From CALANV01 sp036381615 (GTDB lineage Bacteria > Pseudomonadota > Alphaproteobacteria > CACIAM-22H2), in assembly GCA_036381615.1 (NCBI GenBank), contig DASVCL010000020.1:1-39918 (forward strand): a stretch of DNA of 39,918 nucleotides, written 5' to 3'. A program made the translations under genes and the position numbers. The notes under the pieces were generated by a model. That model had not been told where the DNA came from. It saw nothing but the letters and a program-made list of their open reading frames with translations, and searched no databases. Below, in pieces: positions 1-10,455 of the stretch. How positions within the stretch are numbered: position 1 is the stretch's first letter; every line of letters starts with the position of its first letter.

Positions 1-99
1 GGGATGCGGACGGGACAGACGAAGCGGCACCAAGAGAACTGCTTCCTTTACTCGGATCGTCCGGCACGTTCCTGCCGGTGAAGGGACTGCGTAACAGTC

Positions 100-1173
<1,074 letters not shown>

Positions 1174-1206
1174 TGTTCCGTCAGCGCTGAAGGTCTCCTG
1201 ATGGCA

Positions 1207-1235
1207 CCGCGCGGGCGCCACTGCGCCCCGCGCGG
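1207..1235 (+). terminator. GC-rich hairpin after ugpC
   Basis: An imperfect inverted repeat has a 12-nt left arm (1207-1218), a 4-nt loop and a 13-nt right arm (1223-1235) with one bulged C. It starts 34 nt after the ugpC stop. No T-run follows, so it is a weak candidate for an intrinsic terminator or an RNA-stabilising stem. Confidence 0.35.
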
Positions 1236-1304
1236 CTCTGGTCCCGATCTTGCTTGGAAAACGGGCGGACACTGCCCGACGTGGCGGCAAGACGGGAGCC
1301 GGCA

Positions 1305-1628
1305 ATGGGCGAACGGACGGGAATACGGCGCGCGGCCTGGGCGCGCATCGCATTCGGTCTCGATCCCGCGCGGCGGATCAGCGATCCTCTGCCCGATTCG
1401 TCGGCACGGCCTGCTCATGGACCGGGCATCGGCCACAACGGGGGCCCGCCGCTCGACGAGCCCTCGACCCATGGATGGCACGCCTATTGTTGGCGCCGCG
1501 CCCACAAGGCGGCCTGGAAAACGCCGCCGCGCGAGATCGCGTTGCGCCGCCTGCGCCGTGCCGAGGAACTCGGCATGACCTATCGGGAATACACGGCGGT
1601 TTTCCTCGACACCGGCAAGCTGCTCTAG
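1305..1628 (+). CDS. Small conserved hypothetical protein with GHNGGPPL motif
   Basis: This encodes a basic protein of 107 residues whose function I do not recognise. It has a proline/glycine-rich segment with the motif GIGHNGGPPLDEP at about residues 45-57. After it comes a tryptophan- and arginine-rich helical tail beginning with WHAYCWRRAHKAAW and ending in a predicted helix around AEELGMTYREYTAVFLDTG. I have seen this combination in uncharacterised alphaproteobacterial proteins, which supports a real gene. An upstream ATG exists at 1254, but the ATG at 1305 has GGAG at 1294-1297 with 7-nt spacing, so I prefer it. It faces the GNAT gene with only 27 nt between the stop codons. No signal peptide or membrane segment is visible. 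Confidence 0.7.
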   Translation: MGERTGIRRAAWARIAFGLDPARRISDPLPDSSARPAHGPGIGHNGGPPLDEPSTHGWHAYCWRRAHKAAWKTPPREIALRRLRRAEELGMTYREYTAVFLDTGKLL

Positions 1629-1655
1629 GCGCGCAGGCCCTACGCGGCGCCGAAC

Positions 1656-2180
1656 TCAGGCCGCACGCAGGTGTGCGCCGCCGCGAACCGACCTCCATGG
1701 CCGGATGGTGCCGGAGATGCCCTCGAGCGTGCCACGCCCGAGCGGCAGGACAAGCAGCCGCGCGGGATCCTCGTCGGGCATGGAAATGCCGAACGGCGCC
1801 GCGTGGGTGAAGCCGAAGCGCCGGTAGTAGGCGTAGTCGCCGACCAGCACCACGACGCGGTGGCCGGCCCACGCGGCCATGTCGAGGACTTCCCACATCA
1901 GGCCGACGCCGACGCCCCGACCGCGCAAATCCGGCTCGACCGCGAGCGGACCCAGGAGCAGCGCCGGCTTGTCGTCAATCAGGACCGGCCAGCAGCGCAC
2001 CGTGCCGATCAGCCGTCCGTCCCCGGTATGCCGCGCGACGAGGCGCAAGTCCGGCACGGCCGGAATGCCAACGCGATAGCGGTACGATTTCTTCTGGTGC
2101 CGGTCGGGGCCGAAGGCCCGGTCGAGCAGGGCCTCAATCGCAGGCCCATCCTGGGGCCGTTCGGTCGTGATCGTGAACAT
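1656..2180 (-). CDS. GNAT family N-acetyltransferase
   Basis: The 174-residue product matches the single-domain GNAT fold that moves an acetyl group from acetyl-CoA to an amine. The acetyl-CoA binding motif A is clear: a beta strand LLLGPLAVEPDLRGRGVGVG followed by a helix (residues about 75-105). Further strands contain VVVLVGDYAYYRRFGF, which resembles the YhbS-like subgroup, where the phrase after the VGD strand is typical. The start at 2180 fits the usual N-terminus directly before the first strand (FTITTERPQD). Its stop lies 27 nt from that of the convergent small gene. The substrate cannot be inferred; neighbours give no hint. Confidence 0.88.
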   Translation of the reverse strand: MFTITTERPQDGPAIEALLDRAFGPDRHQKKSYRYRVGIPAVPDLRLVARHTGDGRLIGTVRCWPVLIDDKPALLLGPLAVEPDLRGRGVGVGLMWEVLDMAAWAGHRVVVLVGDYAYYRRFGFTHAAPFGISMPDEDPARLLVLPLGRGTLEGISGTIRPWRSVRGGAHLRAA

Positions 2181-2571
2181 GGAGGACCTCGAAACGCACG
2201 GAGTCGATCACCGCCGGGCCCGCTGCCCGACCGGAACACGTGCTTCTCGAGGGAAGATCGTTGCCGGATTAGGCGCAGCTCAGGCCCATCCCATCGCCGC
2301 AGGGCGGCGGCGGGCGCTTCGTCGTCGCAGACGTACGGATACGTGAGCCATGCGCTTTCTCCGGACGACACGTTACCACGGGTCGTCCGACCGTCAAGAC
2401 GGAGCACGCCGCACCGGAATCGGCATGACATGGTCCCTGCGCGCCCGGGGTTCCGGAGAACATCCATCGGCATTGGTTAACGCCGGGCCGGGACACCCAT
2501 CGCCCCGCGGCATAGCTGCCGATCCGCGGACGCGCTGGCCGGCCCGGCGACAGGTCTCTAGGTTACGGGCG
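2181..2571. other. Intergenic region between divergent GNAT and EamA genes
   Basis: This 391-nt spacer holds the 5' ends of two divergent genes, so it should carry both promoters. I see no B12-type or other known riboswitch, no tRNA and no strong inverted repeat. Open frames on both strands run through it, but none has a family signature or a good ribosome binding site. Confidence 0.5.
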
Positions 2572-3489
2572 ATGCATGACAAGACCGTGACCGGGCGCAA
2601 CGCGACCGCGCTGCCGCTCGCCCTCCTGCTCGTCCTCGGCGCCAACTGGGGCCTCGGCTTTGCGCTCGCGAAGCTCGGCATGACCGGCGGCCTTGCGCCA
2701 CTCGCCTACGCCTATTGGCAATGCACGGGGGCCGGGCTGGTGCTGCTCGCGATCTGCGCCGCGCGCGGCGAGCTGCCGCCGCTCGACTGGCGCCACGTGC
2801 GCTATTACCTGATCGCGGGGGCGACCAACATCGCGGCCCCGAACACGGTGGCCTTCACCACCGTCCGGCACATCCCGGTGGGCATCGTCGTGCTGATGGT
2901 CACGATGACGCCGCTGCTGGCCTACGGCTTTGCCCAGCTCTTCGGCCTTGAGCGGTTCGACCGGCACCGTGCGCTCGGCATCGCGTTGGGGTTTCTGGGC
3001 ACGCTGCTCATCCTGGTTCCGCGCACGAGCCTGCCCTCGCCGGACATGGCGGGATGGGTGCTGTTCGCCGTTCTCACGCCGACCTTCTATGCCGGCAGCA
3101 ATCTCTATATCGGCTGGGCCCGGCCGGCCGACGTGCCGTCGCTGGCGCTCGGCGCGGCGATGCAGCTCGCGGCCGGGTTCGTGCTGCTGCCGCTCGCACT
3201 CGCAAGCGGGTCGTTCCACGTGCCGCTGCCGCCGTTTACGACCGGCGAGCTCGCCAATCTCGGGCACGTCGCCGTGGCCGCGATCGGCGCGCTGCTGTTC
3301 TTCGAGATCATCCGGATGGCCGGCGCGGTGTTCGTGAGCCAGGTCGGCTACGTCGTCTGCCTGTCCGGCGTGTTCTGGGGCTATGTGATCTTCGACGAGC
3401 GCCACAGCCTGTGGATCTGGGCGGCGATGGCCTCGATCCTGGGCGGGCTGGTGCTGGTCACGCGCCCGCGCGCCGCGCGCGCGTGCTGA
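2572..3489 (+). CDS. EamA/DMT-family transporter
   Basis: The 305-residue product is a hydrophobic protein with about ten membrane segments and the two-fold EamA repeat typical of drug/metabolite transporters. The first segment contains LLVLGANWGLGFALAKLGM, the usual family opening, and the second repeat begins near GWVLFAVLTPTFYAGSNL. The frame is open further upstream to 2350, but the extra 74 residues are arginine/proline rich and unlike the family, so I place the start at the ATG at 2572. Proteins of this family export amino acids, nucleosides or drugs; the substrate here is unknown. It is a single gene facing phaZ, with 31 nt between the stops. Confidence 0.88.
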   Translation: MHDKTVTGRNATALPLALLLVLGANWGLGFALAKLGMTGGLAPLAYAYWQCTGAGLVLLAICAARGELPPLDWRHVRYYLIAGATNIAAPNTVAFTTVRHIPVGIVVLMVTMTPLLAYGFAQLFGLERFDRHRALGIALGFLGTLLILVPRTSLPSPDMAGWVLFAVLTPTFYAGSNLYIGWARPADVPSLALGAAMQLAAGFVLLPLALASGSFHVPLPPFTTGELANLGHVAVAAIGALLFFEIIRMAGAVFVSQVGYVVCLSGVFWGYVIFDERHSLWIWAAMASILGGLVLVTRPRAARAC

Positions 3490-3520
3490 TCGCCGGGCGG
3501 CGCACAACCGCGATCGCGGA

Positions 3521-4741
<1,221 letters not shown>

Positions 4742-4821
4742 CCCGATGGGAGTAACCCAGAAGTATGTCGTGCGCGAGCCTACTCCCCGACGTGGTAGCA
4801 CGCCAACCCTTAATTGAACGT

Positions 4822-6156
4822 TTACCAAACCGGCTCCCGGTCGACGAGATGGATGAAAGAGCCCATCACGTTTCCCGCCCGCTGGCCGACCGTGCCCATC
4901 GGCCGGCCGCCTGCATCCGTGACCTCGAACAGCGCCGGGCCACGCGCCTCATCGGTCACGGTTGAGTAATGAAACTCATGGCCGCGGTAGCATGTTCCTG
5001 CGGGGCCGAGCGGGCTCGGCGCCGACAGCCGCGCGCGGCGGTAGCCGAGGGTGAGCCGTCGCGTTGCGAAACTCGTGTCGAGCGCCAGCAACCCGGCGAG
5101 CGCGTGCGTGCGCCCCTCCGCATCGGTGAGCGTCCGGCCCAGCACCATGTAGCCGCCGCATTCGCCGTAGATCGTCACGCCGCGGCGCGCCGCCGCGCGC
5201 AGACCATCGAGGAAGCGGCGATTGGCGGCGAGCCGCGCCGCGTGGAGCTCGGGATAGCCGCCGGGCAGATAGATCGCGTCGGCGCCGGCGGGCGGGGCCT
5301 CGTCGCGCAGCGGCGAAAACATCGACAGCTCGGCGCCCGCCGCGCGCCACGATTCGAGCAGCCAGGAATAGGCGAAGGCAAAGGCGTCATCGTGCGCCAC
5401 CGCGATGCGCTGGCCGAGCGGCGGCACGGGCGGCGAGGCGGACGTCGATACATTCGGCGAGGCGCGCCGGGCCGGCCGCGCCAGGGCGACCAGCGCGTCG
5501 AGATCGATCGATTGACTCACGCGGTCGGCGGCCTGATCGAGACGGCGCGCGAGATCCGCGTGCTCGCGCGCCTGCACGAGGCCGAGGTGACGATCGGGCA
5601 GGGCGAGGCGAGCATCGCGCGGCAGCGCGCCGAGACGACGCACCTGCGGGGCTGCCAGGCGGACCGCTTCGGCGAGAAGTTCGGCATGACGCGCACCGCC
5701 GACCCGGTTGAAGATGATGCCGGCGACATCGACGTCCGGCCGGTGCGCCGCGAACCCGGCGACCAGCGCGCCGACCGAGGCCGCCTGCCCGCCGGCGTCG
5801 ACGACGAGGACGACGGGCCAGCCGGTCGCGGCCGCAAGATCGGCGCATGAGCCGGTGCCGCGCGCATCGATGCCGTCGAACAGGCCCATCGCGCCCTCGC
5901 ACAGGATCAGGTCGGCGTCGTCCAGGCTCGCGATCAGCGTCGCGATCGTCGCGGGCCGCATCGCCCAGGGATCGAGATTGAAACAGGGTCGCCCCGCGGC
6001 CGCGGCGTGGAATCCCGGGTCGATATAGTCGGGTCCGGCCTTGGCGGCCGCGACGCGGAGGCCGCGCCGCGCCAGCGCACGCAGCAGCGCCATCGTGATC
6101 GTCGTCTTGCCGCTGCCCGAGGCGGGCGCGGCCACGATCAGGCCGGCCGCGCTCAC
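4822..6156 (-). CDS. cobB: Cobyrinic acid a,c-diamide synthase
   Basis: This 444-residue enzyme amidates the a and c acetate side chains of (hydrogeno)cobyrinic acid using glutamine and ATP. The N-terminal P-loop-like motif VAAPASGSGKTTIT (residues about 8-21) and GPDYIDPGFH mark the dethiobiotin-synthetase-like ATPase domain. The C-terminal class I amidotransferase domain shows YLPGGYPELHA, the nucleophile motif YGECGGYM and a late histidine in GHEFHYS. Sequence alone does not separate CobB from its early-cobalt counterpart CbiA. The start overlaps the stop of the upstream SCO gene by 4 nt (6153-6156), so the two are probably translationally coupled. It sits apart from the two main corrin operons. 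Confidence 0.95.
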   Translation of the reverse strand: MSAAGLIVAAPASGSGKTTITMALLRALARRGLRVAAAKAGPDYIDPGFHAAAAGRPCFNLDPWAMRPATIATLIASLDDADLILCEGAMGLFDGIDARGTGSCADLAAATGWPVVLVVDAGGQAASVGALVAGFAAHRPDVDVAGIIFNRVGGARHAELLAEAVRLAAPQVRRLGALPRDARLALPDRHLGLVQAREHADLARRLDQAADRVSQSIDLDALVALARPARRASPNVSTSASPPVPPLGQRIAVAHDDAFAFAYSWLLESWRAAGAELSMFSPLRDEAPPAGADAIYLPGGYPELHAARLAANRRFLDGLRAAARRGVTIYGECGGYMVLGRTLTDAEGRTHALAGLLALDTSFATRRLTLGYRRARLSAPSPLGPAGTCYRGHEFHYSTVTDEARGPALFEVTDAGGRPMGTVGQRAGNVMGSFIHLVDREPVW

Positions 6157-6773
6157 AGGTACCGGCGGATCGCTTCCGCGACCTTGTCGGGCGGGGTCTC
6201 GTGCGTGAAGTGCGTCAGGAACCGCCCGTCACGACCCATCAGGTAGATGAAGCCGGAATGATCGACCGGATAGTCCGGATCGTTTTCCGGCGTTCCGTGA
6301 ACCTTGTAGTAGACGCGATAGGCGCGGGCGGCCTCGGCGATCTGTTCGGGCGTGCCGGTCAGCCCGATCATGCGCTCGGAGAAATGGCCGACATAGTCCT
6401 TGAGCACGTCCGGCGTATCGCGCGCGGGATCGACCGTAATGAAGATCGGCTGCACGTCCTCGGCGCGCGGGCCGAGACGGTCGAGCGCATCAGCCATCAG
6501 CGCCAGGCCCAGCGGACAGACATCGGGGCAATGGGTGTAGCCGAAATCCACGAGCATCAGGCGCCCGCGGAACTCCGCATCGCTACGCTCGCGCCCGTTC
6601 TGGTCGATGAGCCGGAACGGACCGCCGATCGAGGCCTGGCCGACGCTGAAGCCCTCGCGCACCGTGGCGGGTGCCTCGGGTCCGCCGATCAATGTCGTGA
6701 CGGCGTAGCCGATGCCGGCGCCGACGACGACGGCGACGAGGATGGCGAGCAGTCGTGTCCGCGCCGGCATCAT
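6153..6773 (-). CDS. SCO1/SenC family copper-binding protein
   Basis: This is a 206-residue membrane-anchored thioredoxin-fold protein. Residues about 7-30 form a single membrane segment or uncleaved signal anchor (LLAILVAVVVGAGIGYAVTT). The copper ligands of the family are all present: Cys82 and Cys86 in THCPDVCPLG and His172 in VDHSGFIYL. SCO proteins deliver copper to the CuA site of cytochrome c oxidase or act as thiol-disulfide reductants in the periplasm. The gene overlaps both neighbours by 4 nt, the lipoprotein gene upstream and cobB downstream, an unusual setting for senC. A regB/regA pair, which is next to senC in Rhodobacter, lies about 28 kb away in this window. Confidence 0.93.
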   Translation of the reverse strand: MMPARTRLLAILVAVVVGAGIGYAVTTLIGGPEAPATVREGFSVGQASIGGPFRLIDQNGRERSDAEFRGRLMLVDFGYTHCPDVCPLGLALMADALDRLGPRAEDVQPIFITVDPARDTPDVLKDYVGHFSERMIGLTGTPEQIAEAARAYRVYYKVHGTPENDPDYPVDHSGFIYLMGRDGRFLTHFTHETPPDKVAEAIRRYL

Positions 6774-7081
6774 TGGGACGGCATCTTCGGCTCGCGTTCG
6801 CGGCGCCAGCCGCGCGCCTCCATGCAGCGGCGATAGATATCGCCCCGGGTCGAACCGGCGCGCTGCTCGCTGGCGTTGGCGCCGCGGGTGAACGGGTCAG
6901 GATCGCCCGACTCCCGGTCGTCCTCGAACGCGAAGTCGAAATCCTGCACCTGCGACACGCATTCCTGCTGGTCGAGACGGAAGTCCTCGGGCGTTGCCCC
7001 CGCCTTCACCCAGCGCGTGGAGGGCGCCGAACAGGCGGCGAGGGCGAATACGGCCAAGGCCGTCAGCGGAATCGATTTCAT
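6770..7081 (-). CDS. Small lipoprotein of unknown function
   Basis: From the ATG at 7081 the product is 103 residues and begins with a clear lipoprotein signal peptide: KSIPLTALAVFALAAC, a lipobox with LAAC and the lipidated Cys at residue 16. The mature part contains QQECVSQVQDFDFAFEDD and CMEARGWR near the C-terminus. The ending, with Cys, a Met-Glu-Ala-Arg-Gly-Trp block and two basic residues, recurs in small outer-membrane lipoproteins. I cannot name the family. The longer frame up to 7141 would add 20 residues before the signal peptide and is unlikely. The gene overlaps the SCO gene by 4 nt and probably heads the lipoprotein-SCO-cobB operon. Confidence 0.82.
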   Translation of the reverse strand: MKSIPLTALAVFALAACSAPSTRWVKAGATPEDFRLDQQECVSQVQDFDFAFEDDRESGDPDPFTRGANASEQRAGSTRGDIYRRCMEARGWRREREPKMPSQ

Positions 7082-7137
7082 TCTTTTTACATAGGTTGGC
7101 TTGATGAAGCTGTCAGCCCGGTAGCGTGTCGCAGATC

Positions 7138-7977
7138 TCATCCGGTGTCACTCCGGAGCTTCCGGCGCAGGGGATCCGGATCGAGCACGCGTCCGGCGAG
7201 CGCGCCGACCCAGTCGAGGCCGGCACGGAGCCGCACGACATCGCCGATCACGACGATGGCGGGCGGTTCGATGCCGGACGCGGCCGAATCCGCGGCTGCG
7301 CGTTTGAGCGTCGTTTCCAGGACCCGCTGCTCGGGCGTGGCGGCGTGGCTCACCACGGCCACGGCATCGTCCGGCGCGCGCCCGGCTTCGATCAGCCGAG
7401 CCGCGATCGTCCCGAGATGCTTGAGCGCCATATAGAGCACGAGGACAGGTGCGCCGCGGGCGAGCGCGGGCCAGTCGAGACCGTCGGGCACCTCGCCGGT
7501 CACGCCGTGGCCGGTGATGAACGTGACGGCATGATTCGTGTCCCGGTGCGTGACCGGAATGCCGGCATAGGCGAGGCCGCCGATTCCCGCCGTGACGCCG
7601 GGGACGATCCGGAAGGGGATGCGGGCGGCAACCAGCGCGAGCGCCTCCTCGCCGCCGCGGCCGAACACGAACGGATCGCCGCCCTTGAGGCGCAGCACGC
7701 GCTGACCGGCGCGCGCGTGCCGGATCAGGCGGCGCGAGATGTCGGGCTGCGTCGGCGACGGCCGGCCACCGCGCTTGCCGGCATATTCGAGGATTGCGCC
7801 GGGGCGGGCGAGGTCGAGCACGCGGCGATCGACGAGCGCGTCATAGACGATCACATCCGCATGGCGCAGCGCATGCAGCCCGTACAGGGTGAGGAGACCC
7901 GGGTCGCCCGGTCCGGCGCCGGTCAACCAGACCGAACCCGGCGCGAAGGGCGGCAGGTCGAGAGGAGGAACGTCCAT
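7138..7977 (-). CDS. cobA: Uroporphyrinogen-III C-methyltransferase
   Basis: This 279-residue SAM-dependent enzyme methylates uroporphyrinogen III at C2 and C7 to give precorrin-2, the entry step to cobalamin and siroheme. It shows the SUMT signatures VWLTGAGPGDPGLLTL at the N-terminus, YAGKRGG in the middle and LKGGDPFVFGRGGEE, followed by PGVTAGIGGLAYAGIPVTHR. The later strand VLYMALKHLGTI is also typical. No siroheme-type CysG dehydrogenase domain is fused. It lies 56 nt upstream of the lipoprotein gene on the same strand and diverges from the anion-permease gene with 95 nt between starts, which is room for two promoters. Confidence 0.96.
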   Translation of the reverse strand: MDVPPLDLPPFAPGSVWLTGAGPGDPGLLTLYGLHALRHADVIVYDALVDRRVLDLARPGAILEYAGKRGGRPSPTQPDISRRLIRHARAGQRVLRLKGGDPFVFGRGGEEALALVAARIPFRIVPGVTAGIGGLAYAGIPVTHRDTNHAVTFITGHGVTGEVPDGLDWPALARGAPVLVLYMALKHLGTIAARLIEAGRAPDDAVAVVSHAATPEQRVLETTLKRAAADSAASGIEPPAIVVIGDVVRLRAGLDWVGALAGRVLDPDPLRRKLRSDTG

Positions 7978-8072
7978 GGCCCGCCAACCTAGCCCAGGTC
8001 GCCCGATGAAGCATCCGCGATCTCCGGGGTCGAGGCTTGCGCCGGATGCAGCCTCGCGTAAGGGTTGCGGCC

Positions 8073-9302
8073 ATGACTGCCTTCGTCGTCACCGTATTCG
8101 TGCTCGCCTATGTCGGCATGGCGCTCGGCCGGGTGCCGGGGCTGCGGCTCGACCGCAGCGGCATCGTCCTGATCGCCGCCGTGGCGCTGGTTGCCGCCGG
8201 CGCGGTGGCGCCGCGAGACCTCGTCGGCGCCGTTCATTTCCCGACCATCCTGCTGCTGTTCGCGCTGATGATCCTGTCGGCGCGTTTTGCGGCCGCCGGT
8301 TTCTACGACGCCTGCGCCGCGTGGATTGCGCGCCATCGCGGCAGTCCCTCATTCCTGTTGGCGATGACGATCGCGACCGGCGGGCTCCTGTCGGCCGTCC
8401 TCGTCAACGACGTCGTCGTGTTCGTGATGACGCCGCTCCTGTGCAGCGGCCTCGCGGCCCGGCGGCTCGACCCGAGACCTTTCCTTGCCGGACTAGCCGG
8501 CGCCAGCAATGTCGGCTCGGCGGCGACGCTGATCGGCAACCCGCAGAACATCCTGATCGGGCAGGTCGGCAAGCTCGATTTCCTGACATTCCTGCTCGTC
8601 TGCGGCGTGCCGGCGCTGATCGGCCTCGGTATCGTCTTCGCGACCGTACAGGTCGTGTGGCGGCGCGCGCTGCGGCCGGCGCCGGCCGGCGCCGAATTGC
8701 CGCCGGCGGCCCCTTTCGACCGTCCCCAGACGGTCAAGGCGCTGCTCGCCACCGCGGTTCTGCTCGCGTTGTTCGCCACACCTTTGCCGCGCGAGATGAG
8801 CGCGATGCTGATCGCCGCCGTTCTGTTGATGAGCCGGCGCTATGCGAGCCGCGACATGCTGACGAGCGTCGACTGGCCGCTTCTTCTTCTCTTTGTCGGG
8901 CTCTTCGTCATCAACGACGCGTTCACCGAAACGGGCCTCAGCGCCGACGCGCTGATCTGGCTGGCCGAGCGCGGCTGGCTGCCCGACCGTCTGTCGATCG
9001 TCGCACCGGTCGCGCTGCTGGCCAGCAACACGATCGGCAACGTGCCGGCGGTGGTCATGCTGCTGTCGATCTGGCCGGACATGCCGACGGGCGCGCTCTA
9101 TGCGCTCGCGCTCATGACCACGTTCGCCGGAAACTTCCTGCTCGTCGGCAGCATCGCCAACCTGATCGTCGCCGAGCGGGCGCGGCTCGCGGGCGTGCGG
9201 TTCGGGTTCATCGACCATGCGCGGACCGGCATTCCCATGACGCTCGTCACGATGGCGCTGGCGACCGCCTGGCTGTGGCTCGGAGGGTGGCTCGACTGGT
9301 AA
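8073..9302 (+). CDS. SLC13/ArsB-like anion permease
   Basis: This is a 409-residue polytopic inner-membrane protein with about 10-12 hydrophobic segments. The paired family motifs are visible: LVNDVVVFVMTPLL followed by GASNVGSAATLIGNPQNI in the first half, and LLASNTIGNVPAVV plus FAGNFLLVGSIANLIVAE in the second half. These belong to the ion-transporter superfamily that includes ArsB, NhaD and SLC13 permeases. The start at 8073 has AAGGG at 8060-8064, and an upstream ATG at 8037 is less likely. The stop is 24 nt before cbiD, so it may be cotranscribed with cbiD and cobK. It is not one of the recognised cobalt transporter families, and its substrate is unknown. Confidence 0.85.
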   Translation: MTAFVVTVFVLAYVGMALGRVPGLRLDRSGIVLIAAVALVAAGAVAPRDLVGAVHFPTILLLFALMILSARFAAAGFYDACAAWIARHRGSPSFLLAMTIATGGLLSAVLVNDVVVFVMTPLLCSGLAARRLDPRPFLAGLAGASNVGSAATLIGNPQNILIGQVGKLDFLTFLLVCGVPALIGLGIVFATVQVVWRRALRPAPAGAELPPAAPFDRPQTVKALLATAVLLALFATPLPREMSAMLIAAVLLMSRRYASRDMLTSVDWPLLLLFVGLFVINDAFTETGLSADALIWLAERGWLPDRLSIVAPVALLASNTIGNVPAVVMLLSIWPDMPTGALYALALMTTFAGNFLLVGSIANLIVAERARLAGVRFGFIDHARTGIPMTLVTMALATAWLWLGGWLDW

Positions 9303-9326
9303 GGCCGCTCGCATTAGGGTCTCGCC

Positions 9327-10448
9327 ATGTCGAATGACACGGAGTCGCCCGGAACCGCGCCGAACGGCGGAAAGACCGGAAGACAACTACGCAAGGGCTG
9401 GACCACCGGCGCCTGTGCGGCCGCCGCGGCGCGCGCCGCCTACGAGGCGCTGCTGACGGGCCGGTTTCCCGATCCGGTCACGATCGTGTTGCCGCGGGGG
9501 CAGCGGCCGTCCTTTGCGCTTGCGCATCGCGCCATCGCGGACGGGGCGGCGACCGCCGGCGTCATCAAGGACGCCGGCGACGATCCGGACGTCACCCACG
9601 GCGCCCTGATCCTGGTGACCGTGAGCCACGGCGCGCCCGGCAGCGGCATCGCATTCCGTGCCGGCGAGGGCGTGGGCACGGTCACGCGGGCCGGATTGCC
9701 GCTCGCCGTCGGCGAGCCCGCCATCAACCCCGGCCCCCGCGCGATGATCGCGCAGGCGATCCGCGACGCGGCAGCGCAGTTCGGCGGCAGCGGCGATGCT
9801 GTCGTTACCGTATCGGTGCCGGGCGGTGCGGCGCTGGCCGAGAAGACGCTCAACGGCCGGCTCGGCATCGTCGGCGGAATCTCAATTCTCGGCACGACGG
9901 GGATCGTCGTTCCGTATTCATGCGCCGCCTGGATCCATTCGATCCATCGCGGCATCGACGTCGCGCGGGCGGCAGGGCTCGACCACGTCGCCGCCGCGAC
10001 CGGCTCCACGTCCGAGGCGGCGATCAAGGCCATGTACGCCCTTCCCGACATGGCGCTGATCGACATGGGCGACTTCGTCGGCGGTACGCTCAAGTATCTG
10101 CGCAATCACCCGGTGCCGTGGCTTACCATCGCGGGCGGCTTCGGCAAGCTCGCCAAGCTTGCCGCCGGTCATCTCGATCTTCACTCCAGCCGCTCGCGCG
10201 TCGATCCGGCCGATCTTGCGACCGTACTGGAGGAACTGGGCGCGGCACCGCATGTCGTTGCCGACGCGCGCGCAGCGGCGTCGGCCGGCGACGTGCTGAC
10301 GCTCGCCGCCGCGGCGCGGCTCGACCTCGCCGGGGCGGTGGCACGGCGCGCGCGCGACGTGGCGCTCGCCGCACTGGCGGGCGGAATCGCGCTCGACGTC
10401 GTCGTGTTCGACCGGCAGGGGCGGATGCTCGGCCGGGCCGGCCCATGA
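9327..10448 (+). CDS. cbiD: Cobalt-precorrin-5B C1-methyltransferase
   Basis: The 373-residue product methylates C1 of cobalt-precorrin-5B, a step of the early-cobalt route. The family opening LRKGWTTGACAAAAARAAYEAL is clear near residues 22-40. Other CbiD blocks are GVIKDAGDDPDVTHGA, GEPAINPGPRAMI, GILGTTGIV-like SILGTTGIVVPYS and GGFGKLAKLAAGHLDLHSSR. Length is normal for the family. The start at 9327 follows the permease stop by 24 nt, and cobK begins 7 nt after the stop. Organisms on the classical aerobic route use CobF instead, and no CobF is visible here. The call is firm; the cofactor state (cobalt present or not) of its substrate here is inferred. Confidence 0.96.
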   Translation: MSNDTESPGTAPNGGKTGRQLRKGWTTGACAAAAARAAYEALLTGRFPDPVTIVLPRGQRPSFALAHRAIADGAATAGVIKDAGDDPDVTHGALILVTVSHGAPGSGIAFRAGEGVGTVTRAGLPLAVGEPAINPGPRAMIAQAIRDAAAQFGGSGDAVVTVSVPGGAALAEKTLNGRLGIVGGISILGTTGIVVPYSCAAWIHSIHRGIDVARAAGLDHVAAATGSTSEAAIKAMYALPDMALIDMGDFVGGTLKYLRNHPVPWLTIAGGFGKLAKLAAGHLDLHSSRSRVDPADLATVLEELGAAPHVVADARAAASAGDVLTLAAAARLDLAGAVARRARDVALAALAGGIALDVVVFDRQGRMLGRAGP

Positions 10449-10455
10449 TGATGCG

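Noticed and set aside
61..78. CCGGCA/TGCCGG hairpin upstream of ugpC as a terminator
   Set aside because: Only 6 bp, no T-run, and the region may still be the tail of a gene outside the window.
2269..2496. Minus-strand ORF of 75 codons with a Cys-rich end (PPPPCGDGMGLSCA), looking like a small peptide precursor
   Set aside because: No ribosome binding site, no family recognised, and the frame starts in what should be promoter sequence. The composition is what high GC noise gives.
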